NCBI RefSeq assembly: GCF_000482465.1
Contig: NZ_AXVJ01000042.1
Location: forward strand, 92,368 to 156,367
Origin: Runella limosa DSM 17973
GTDB taxonomy: Bacteria > Bacteroidota > Bacteroidia > Cytophagales > Spirosomataceae
DNA: 64,000 nt
Direction of reading: 5' to 3'
Made by a program: the position numbers and the translations under genes. Shown here one piece after another: positions 59,512 through 64,000 of this stretch (the stretch's first letter is position 1; the number at the start of each line of letters is the position of its first letter). The notes beneath the pieces are model-generated. The model saw only the letters and a program-made list of their open reading frames with translations. It did no database searches and was not told where the DNA came from.

Positions 59512-60420
59512 CTACAATATCGCTTTTAAAACTACGCGTAAGCCCAAGAAGATGACCAAACAACCTACAATGACCATCAGCGGTTTACGGTTGACTTTGT
59601 TGACCAAATAGGCCCCAAAAGGCGCAGCTAAAACCCCTCCTAATACTAAACCTAACACCACTTGCCAGCTGTTGATTCCTTCAAAGAGCAAGAAAGTAAT
59701 GCCACTTGCGAATGCAACGGCAAATTCGGCTGCATTGACCGAGCCAATGGTGTAGCGAGGGTCACGTCCGCGACCGATAAGTGTAGAGGTAACGATAGGC
59801 CCCCACCCGCCACCGCCAACGGCGTCCATAAACCCGCCAAAAAGCGCCAATCCACCAAGGCGTTTGGTTGGTTTTTTAACGGTTGTTTTCTTCAACCCTT
59901 TGCTGACGATGATACAGCCAAGCACGACCATATAGGCGGAGATATACGGCTTAATGACGTTCCCGTCGATAACGTCTGACAATAAATAAGCGCCTGTTAT
60001 TGAGCCAATTACGCCAGGAATCAAAAGCGTGCGAAAGAGCTTTTTATTGATGTTTTTAAACTTAAAATGCGAGATAGCCGATGCACCCGTGGTGAACATT
60101 TCTGATAAGTGAACACTGGTACTGCTCACGGCGGGAGGCACTCCTAATGTTAGTAAGAAAGAGGTAGCACTGGCTCCGTAACCCATGCCTAATGCTCCAT
60201 CCACGAGCTGGGCGAAAATCCCCACAAGAAGGAAAAAAGCAAAGTCAGAGTTAAATCCCGCCTTTAAATTCTCGATAGAAAAGTCAGACCCGTGTTTGAT
60301 GAGAAGATACCCAAAGGTGAGGGTCAGCAATGTCACAGGAATTCCAATCCACATCCACTTTTCGGAGTCGAATTGGGGCTTTTTTTCTGAAATAGGGGCC
60401 GTTTTTGTGGCTGGGTTCAT
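59512..60420 (-). CDS. TauE/SafE-family (sulfite exporter-like) permease
   Basis: A 302-residue permease with about eight membrane helices in two related halves. The first half has FAQLVDGALGMGYGASATSFLLTLGVPPAVSS, and the second LFGGFMDAVGGGGWGPIVTSTLIGRG, as in TauE/SafE proteins. Its place next to sulfur genes suggests transport of sulfite, sulfate or an organosulfur anion. The N-terminal tail is Lys/Glu-rich. The start codon overlaps the stop of the DUF2490 gene by one base (TGATG), so it is translationally coupled. metZ begins 93 bases downstream. Confidence 0.9.
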   Translation of the reverse strand: MNPATKTAPISEKKPQFDSEKWMWIGIPVTLLTLTFGYLLIKHGSDFSIENLKAGFNSDFAFFLLVGIFAQLVDGALGMGYGASATSFLLTLGVPPAVSSTSVHLSEMFTTGASAISHFKFKNINKKLFRTLLIPGVIGSITGAYLLSDVIDGNVIKPYISAYMVVLGCIIVSKGLKKTTVKKPTKRLGGLALFGGFMDAVGGGGWGPIVTSTLIGRGRDPRYTIGSVNAAEFAVAFASGITFLLFEGINSWQVVLGLVLGGVLAAPFGAYLVNKVNRKPLMVIVGCLVIFLGLRVVLKAIL

Positions 60421-61196
60421 CAGGATTTTATGTTAATTCGGTGGTATATCGTAACTCTCGTAATGTCTCGATTAAAGAACTGGTACCCACTGCTTCGTTG
60501 CTGGTACCAGTGTAAATAGCCTAGTTCGACGGCTAACTTTTTTCCAAGGTTTTGTTCAAGCCCAACGTAAATTCGGTTTTGATCAAATTGGTTGAGGGTA
60601 ATGTTCTTTCCAGCATTGACCATCAATTCGTTGGCTATTTTAAGATAGGTATTATGGTCGGCACTTTGCTTCGACAATGACACAATGGCTTGCGCCCGTA
60701 GTCGTATCCTAAAATTGAAATCATAGCCATCCAACAATTGCTTTCCGTTATTTCTATGAATAAACCGCTCGTCAACTCTTAGCCGCTGGGCCAATACCAG
60801 CCGTTTTCCAAAGGGCATTGTTAGGTTTATTTCCTGAAAAGGCCGAAGCTCAGGGACTACCAAATGTACCGTTGCGTCAGGATTTTGGGGACTTTGCCGC
60901 GAATACGTAAAACCCGCTGCCATGTCAATATTAGGCAAAACTTTATAATGAAGATGGCTGTGTATAATCAAGTGATGTTGGGTGTTGGCCTGTAAAAACC
61001 TACGATTGTCGATTTCATTGTGCCAAGCCCATCTTGGGTGAAAATTCAACTGATTATAGTAGCGCGTCCAGTACAAAGTTTGACGGGTTACTTCTTTTTG
61101 CTGTGCTATCGTTTTATAACCTACTGCCTGAAGGACAATAAAACTAATAATCCTAATTCCAGATATGGTATATAATCTATATAGACTTTTTTGCAT
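60420..61196 (-). CDS. DUF2490 outer-membrane-like protein
   Basis: A 258-residue protein with a long N-terminal export helix (ISFIVLQAVGYKTIAQ). The DUF2490 barrel-like pattern follows: TLYWTRYYNQLNFHPRWAWHNEID, then QHHLIIHSHLHYKVLPNIDMAAGFTYSRQ and a closing EQNLGKKLAVELGYLHWYQQRSS. The family has no known function. Its stop overlaps the start of the TauE/SafE gene, so they are probably one transport unit, with the barrel as an outer-membrane component; this is inference. A consensus promoter at 61229-61260 precedes it. Confidence 0.85.
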   Translation of the reverse strand: MQKSLYRLYTISGIRIISFIVLQAVGYKTIAQQKEVTRQTLYWTRYYNQLNFHPRWAWHNEIDNRRFLQANTQHHLIIHSHLHYKVLPNIDMAAGFTYSRQSPQNPDATVHLVVPELRPFQEINLTMPFGKRLVLAQRLRVDERFIHRNNGKQLLDGYDFNFRIRLRAQAIVSLSKQSADHNTYLKIANELMVNAGKNITLNQFDQNRIYVGLEQNLGKKLAVELGYLHWYQQRSSGYQFFNRDITRVTIYHRINIKS

Positions 61197-61203
61197 AAAT
61201 TAA

Positions 61204-61260
61204 ATGCCGCCCTTTCGGAACGGCATCACAAAAGTAGGTGCTCTATTTGAATAGTCCAAA
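61204..61260 (-). promoter_or_regulatory. Promoter and 5' hairpin of the DUF2490-TauE operon
   Basis: On the minus strand TTTG (61257-61260), 20 bases and TACTTTTG (61229-61236) match the consensus exactly. The RNA would start near 61225, so the hairpin at 61204-61226 (ATGCCG/CGGCAT with a GAAA loop) lies at or very near its 5' end, 7 bases before the start codon. Confidence 0.75.
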
Positions 61261-61279
61261 AAAGGGTGTGAAAATCTGA

Positions 61280-62461
61280 TTAAATTCTTACAAAAATCCG
61301 ATTTTTATACATCCAGTACAAAATTGACCACTCTACAAAAAGAATAAGCCCACCTCGAACGAGCGATTCGTAGGTCGTTCCAAAGGCTTGGTCGTACGTT
61401 TTTGAGATGTGAATTTGAATAGAGTGATGAATAAACTCTACTATGGTGTGGGAGATTACGTAGGCCGCAATGGAGTTCATTCCAATCACAATTAACCAAA
61501 AGAAAGCCTTTCGATAACCCTGAATATCGACCAACCAAAAGAAAGCAGCCAATAAAATAAAGCACCAGCCACCACTGAATAATACCCATGTGGGCGTCCA
61601 GATGCGTTTTACATTGGGGCAAATACCCAACCAGTTGAGGGTTAGTGCAATGACTAACAAACTAACACCCATGGCCACAAATTTCAGGGCTTTTTCTTTG
61701 GGGCTTGTTTCGTCTTTGAGCCATTGTCCTGCCAATAGCCCCAGCGTCATAGTACCAAGGGTAGGAATAAAACTTAGCGTAGAATACCCCCCACCGTTAC
61801 GAATAAAGGGTTTTTCACGCGGGAAAAGGTTCATAAACCATTGATCAAATGCCCAAGCGGCATTGGTGTTTTTGTTCCAATGAGCGGCCAATCCTTTCAA
61901 GTGGTGTTCCCAGTCGGGAGTGACGCCTACGGCAGCGTAGTCAAAATTGGCATCGGGTAGTGGATACAGGACAAAAAAGAGCCAATAGCCTACTAAAATA
62001 GTAGCCAATGCAGTCAACTGGGTACGAACCGACTTGAAGCCAAACCAAAACAAAAATGGGTAGCCCATCCCGATTTGTGAAAGGGTATCTTCAAAGGTAA
62101 AGTTGGTTTGCTCACGGTGCATGGAGCGTAAAAACACCCCCAAGAAAATAAGAATAAGCGACCGCTGAAGCGTATGGCCAAACATATCGCGGAAGACCTG
62201 CCCTTTGGCCACCCGACTCGCGACGGAGTAGGGCAACGCCACGCCCACCAAAAATGAAAACGACGGCTGGATAAGGTCGTGCAACGAGCAGCCGACCCAC
62301 TCGACGTGGTCTTGGTTAAAGGCTAAAAAAGCCCAAAAAGAGCTTTCGGGAAGGGCTTTGGAAATGTGCCCAAATTCGAGAACTTCGGCCATCATCAAGA
62401 ACATCACAAAGCCCCGATACGCGTCAACGGACGAAATTCGGTTAGGTATAGTTTGTGCCAT
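61280..62461 (-). CDS. DUF5009/HGSNAT-like membrane acyltransferase family protein
   Basis: A 393-residue protein with about ten membrane helices. The start RISSVDAYRGFVMFLMMAEV and the loop FSFLVGVALPYSVASRVAKG are typical of DUF5009 and heparan-alpha-glucosaminide N-acetyltransferase-like proteins; the C-terminal WLIVIGMNSIAAYVISH also fits. They are thought to transfer acyl groups across the membrane to sugars. I start at MAQTIPNRIS; the frame extends 24 bases further to 62485. It is divergent from the MBL-fold gene. Confidence 0.85.
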   Translation of the reverse strand: MAQTIPNRISSVDAYRGFVMFLMMAEVLEFGHISKALPESSFWAFLAFNQDHVEWVGCSLHDLIQPSFSFLVGVALPYSVASRVAKGQVFRDMFGHTLQRSLILIFLGVFLRSMHREQTNFTFEDTLSQIGMGYPFLFWFGFKSVRTQLTALATILVGYWLFFVLYPLPDANFDYAAVGVTPDWEHHLKGLAAHWNKNTNAAWAFDQWFMNLFPREKPFIRNGGGYSTLSFIPTLGTMTLGLLAGQWLKDETSPKEKALKFVAMGVSLLVIALTLNWLGICPNVKRIWTPTWVLFSGGWCFILLAAFFWLVDIQGYRKAFFWLIVIGMNSIAAYVISHTIVEFIHHSIQIHISKTYDQAFGTTYESLVRGGLILFVEWSILYWMYKNRIFVRI

Positions 62462-62522
62462 GAGAGAGAAAAGGATTTGGTGCAAAAAGGTAATGCAAAG
62501 AGTTTTATAACCTTGGCGAACT

Positions 62523-63668
62523 ATGAACTTATCAAGGGTGTTTCTGATACTACTAATTCTTTGTACTTTGATACCTTTTCTTCGGTCAAAAAAAATGCTA
62601 GTTACCTTGGTGGTTGTGGCTTCCTTGGGGAGCGTATTTTATTTTTTTATGTACGAAAAATTTGACTGGAAAGTCGCAGGTTTTCGTTCAAATCCAAACT
62701 TGAAAACTATTCGAGCCGATTGGAAAGGAAATCCTATCAATCCTCAAGGGCGTTTTTTGAACGACCCGTTCAATCCGCTACCTTCCTTTAGTGAACTTTG
62801 GCGTTGGCAAACGGAAACAAACCCACAAAAACAGGAAAAGAAAACGGATACGTTTCGCCTGAGCGTTACCAAAAATTCGGATTTCCTACATTCAAACGAA
62901 GATTGTGTGGTATGGCTCGGGCATGCTACGTTTTTTATCCGACTCAATGGGGTCACTTTTTTGACCGACCCTGTCCTCGACAGTCCTTCGTTTTTGATGA
63001 AACGTTTTAGCGAACTTCCCGTGGCTATTTCAGACCTCAAAAATTTGGATTACATCATCGTTTCGCACGATCACCGCGACCACTGCGACGAGCAAAGCCT
63101 GAAAGCGCTGGCTCCTCAAAACCCCAATGCGGTTTATTTGACGGGTTTGGGGGTAGAAACGGTATTTGGAGATTGGGTAAAAAGTGCAAAAATTCAGTCG
63201 GCGGGTTGGTTTCAGGCGTATCAAACCGATTCCACAAAAATTGAAGTCATTTATTTGCCTACTCGTCACTGGGGGCGACGCTATTTCAACGATACCAATA
63301 AAAACCTTTGGGGTTCGTACTTGATTCGGGCTAACGGAAAAAGTGTGTATTTTGGGTCAGATTCGGGCTACGGGGTGCATTACCAAGAGTTAGGTCAACT
63401 GTTTGGAGGCGTTGACGTAGCGCTGTTGGGCGTAGGTGCGTACAAACCCGAATGGTTTATGTCGGCCAGCCACATGGGCCCTAAAGATGCCGTCAAGTCA
63501 GCCCATGAACTCAAAGCAAAACGCTTTATTCCAATGCACTACGGAACGTTTGACCTATCAGACGAGCCGCTGGGTGATCCTTATCGGGTGTTGCAAGAAT
63601 TACAGAAAAAGCCAGAAAATCAGGGGTTTATTCAATTAGCAGGTGTGGGAGAAGTGGTGAGGCTGTGA
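62523..63668 (+). CDS. Membrane-anchored MBL-fold hydrolase (NAPE-PLD/UlaG-like)
   Basis: A 381-residue protein with two N-terminal hydrophobic helices and a metallo-beta-lactamase domain. The metal motif HDHRDHCD has His182, His184, Asp186 and His187, with further ligands in TRHWGRRYF, FGSDSGYG and MHYGTFDLSDEP. The WLGHATFFIRLNGVTFLTDPV beginning is typical of NAPE-PLD/UlaG-like MBL proteins acting on phosphodiesters or lactones. The natural substrate is unknown. It stands alone between the acyltransferase gene and the insertion sequence. Confidence 0.92.
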   Translation: MNLSRVFLILLILCTLIPFLRSKKMLVTLVVVASLGSVFYFFMYEKFDWKVAGFRSNPNLKTIRADWKGNPINPQGRFLNDPFNPLPSFSELWRWQTETNPQKQEKKTDTFRLSVTKNSDFLHSNEDCVVWLGHATFFIRLNGVTFLTDPVLDSPSFLMKRFSELPVAISDLKNLDYIIVSHDHRDHCDEQSLKALAPQNPNAVYLTGLGVETVFGDWVKSAKIQSAGWFQAYQTDSTKIEVIYLPTRHWGRRYFNDTNKNLWGSYLIRANGKSVYFGSDSGYGVHYQELGQLFGGVDVALLGVGAYKPEWFMSASHMGPKDAVKSAHELKAKRFIPMHYGTFDLSDEPLGDPYRVLQELQKKPENQGFIQLAGVGEVVRL

Positions 63669-63743
63669 TGAAAAATTACGAATTATGTAGGCTTCCCTTT
63701 ATAGGCTTAACTTGTTGATATACAGTTTATTTGCAAATAAATT

Positions 63744-63782
63744 AACCCCGAAAAAGAACCAAAATTGGCAATTTTCGGGGTT
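63744..63782 (+). terminator. Terminator-like hairpin at the insertion-sequence left end
   Basis: A 10-bp GC-capped stem with flanking A/T pairs (63744-63754 with 63772-63782), followed by TTTTTGTG. It could end the MBL gene transcript (stop 63668) and insulate the transposase. Confidence 0.8.
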
Positions 63783-63820
63783 TTTGTGTATTTTGTTTTT
63801 ACCACAAAACTGAAATACAG

Positions 63821-64000
63821 GTGCAAGATACACTTTTCGACGTTAATTCTGCAAACTCTTCCCAATTGTACATTTTCAAGAATTGTACTGATTTAGGAGC
63901 TATTTATCAAACTATTGATTGGGCATCTTTAGTTGAACTGCTTCCTGAAAAAAAAACGATGGTTGGTGCTCCTTCTTGGCTTCCTAAACAGGGCTATTTT
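63821..64000 (+). CDS. Transposase, 5' part only (DDE, DUF772-type)
   Basis: The first 60 codons of a transposase, cut by the window end. It starts with GTG as (M)QDTLFDVNSANSSQLYIF and continues through TDLGAIYQTIDWASLVELL to GAPSWLPKQGYF, the DUF772 N-terminal region of IS5/IS1182-type DDE transposases that comes before the GYFGLMFLKHYL-type motif. No stop occurs in the part present. Copy number and activity cannot be judged here. Confidence 0.85.
   Translation, partial: MQDTLFDVNSANSSQLYIFKNCTDLGAIYQTIDWASLVELLPEKKTMVGAPSWLPKQGYF

Larger units (their letters stand above)
63702..64000 (+). mobile_element. Left end of an IS5/IS1182-type insertion sequence
   Basis: A transposase gene runs off the right edge of the window. 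Upstream are a TAGGCTTAACTTGTTGATA stretch that looks like an insertion-sequence terminal repeat (from about 63702), and a hairpin at 63744-63782 with a T-run, a position typical for blocking read-in. TAGGCTT also occurs at 63688-63694. The true boundary and target duplication need the missing right end. Confidence 0.6.

Noticed and set aside
1..64000. tRNA, rRNA or CRISPR elements
   Set aside because: No cloverleaf-like TTCGAATC region, rRNA-like stretch or regularly spaced direct repeat was seen on either strand.

Overview
The window is ordinary chromosome from a Bacteroidota bacterium, most likely of the order Cytophagales (Spirosomataceae or Runella-like). Support comes from a type IX secretion sorting domain, a carboxypeptidase-like-domain TonB receptor, a probable serine palmitoyltransferase, many Bacteroidota-type DUF families, and promoters of the Bacteroidota form TTTG-N19/20-TAnnTTTG. 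No tRNA, rRNA, CRISPR array or prophage was seen. An insertion sequence begins at the right edge.

Layout. 1-6050: a giant NtrY-like histidine kinase, a HesB/IscA-like protein, a membrane-anchored hypothetical and a T9SS-secreted protein. 6139-7772: trpE behind a complete tryptophan attenuator whose 18-residue leader peptide contains Trp-Trp-Trp. 7800-13800: outer-membrane barrel, YqgE, a DUF71 ATPase coupled to a DUF6580 membrane protein, an isolated nuoB-nuoC pair with a KdsC-like phosphatase, DUF2147 and a precorrin-2 dehydrogenase. 13800-23330: a GT9 glycosyltransferase, free Met-sulfoxide reductase, DUF4834 and VWA proteins, a subtilisin-like lipoprotein, an OmpH/Skp chaperone, a vanadium haloperoxidase-like lipoprotein, glmM and gamma carbonic anhydrase. 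23390-31740: a membrane protein coupled to a CocE-type hydrolase, a small Ig-like secreted protein behind a promoter wrapped in a palindrome, a quinone oxidoreductase, a Gfo/Idh/MocA protein and the oxoamine synthase. 31777-36021: a surface-polysaccharide operon (two GT4 enzymes, a zinc-ribbon methyltransferase, an O-antigen ligase-like protein). 36116-42778: CE7-type esterase, TonB receptor, DUF3089 protein, manC. 42824-46170: a RelE-like toxin-antitoxin pair translationally coupled to an M1 peptidase and then RidA. 46210-50700: lptG preceded by two small overlapping genes, and a CxxC lipoprotein with DsbD. 51078-55006: a GntR/LacI-type regulator and two GH105 hydrolases for pectin-type oligosaccharides. 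55186-61196: a sulfate assimilation and sulfhydrylation block (cysN, cysD, cysH, metZ, TauE/SafE permease, DUF2490), with a perfect 29-bp heptad-built inverted repeat filling the cysD-cysN gap. 61280-64000: a DUF5009-like membrane protein, an MBL-fold hydrolase and the start of a transposase.

How the genes work together: CysDN would activate sulfate to APS, CysH (with the cysteine pairs of APS reductases) would make sulfite, and MetZ would fix sulfide into homocysteine. The precorrin-2 dehydrogenase at 13.2 kb could supply siroheme for a sulfite reductase that lies outside the window. The most informative regulatory find is the trp attenuator (7615-7772). It shows the promoter, Trp-rich leader peptide, 1:2 hairpin, antiterminator and terminator in the right order, and its start codon is almost at the predicted 5' end of the RNA.
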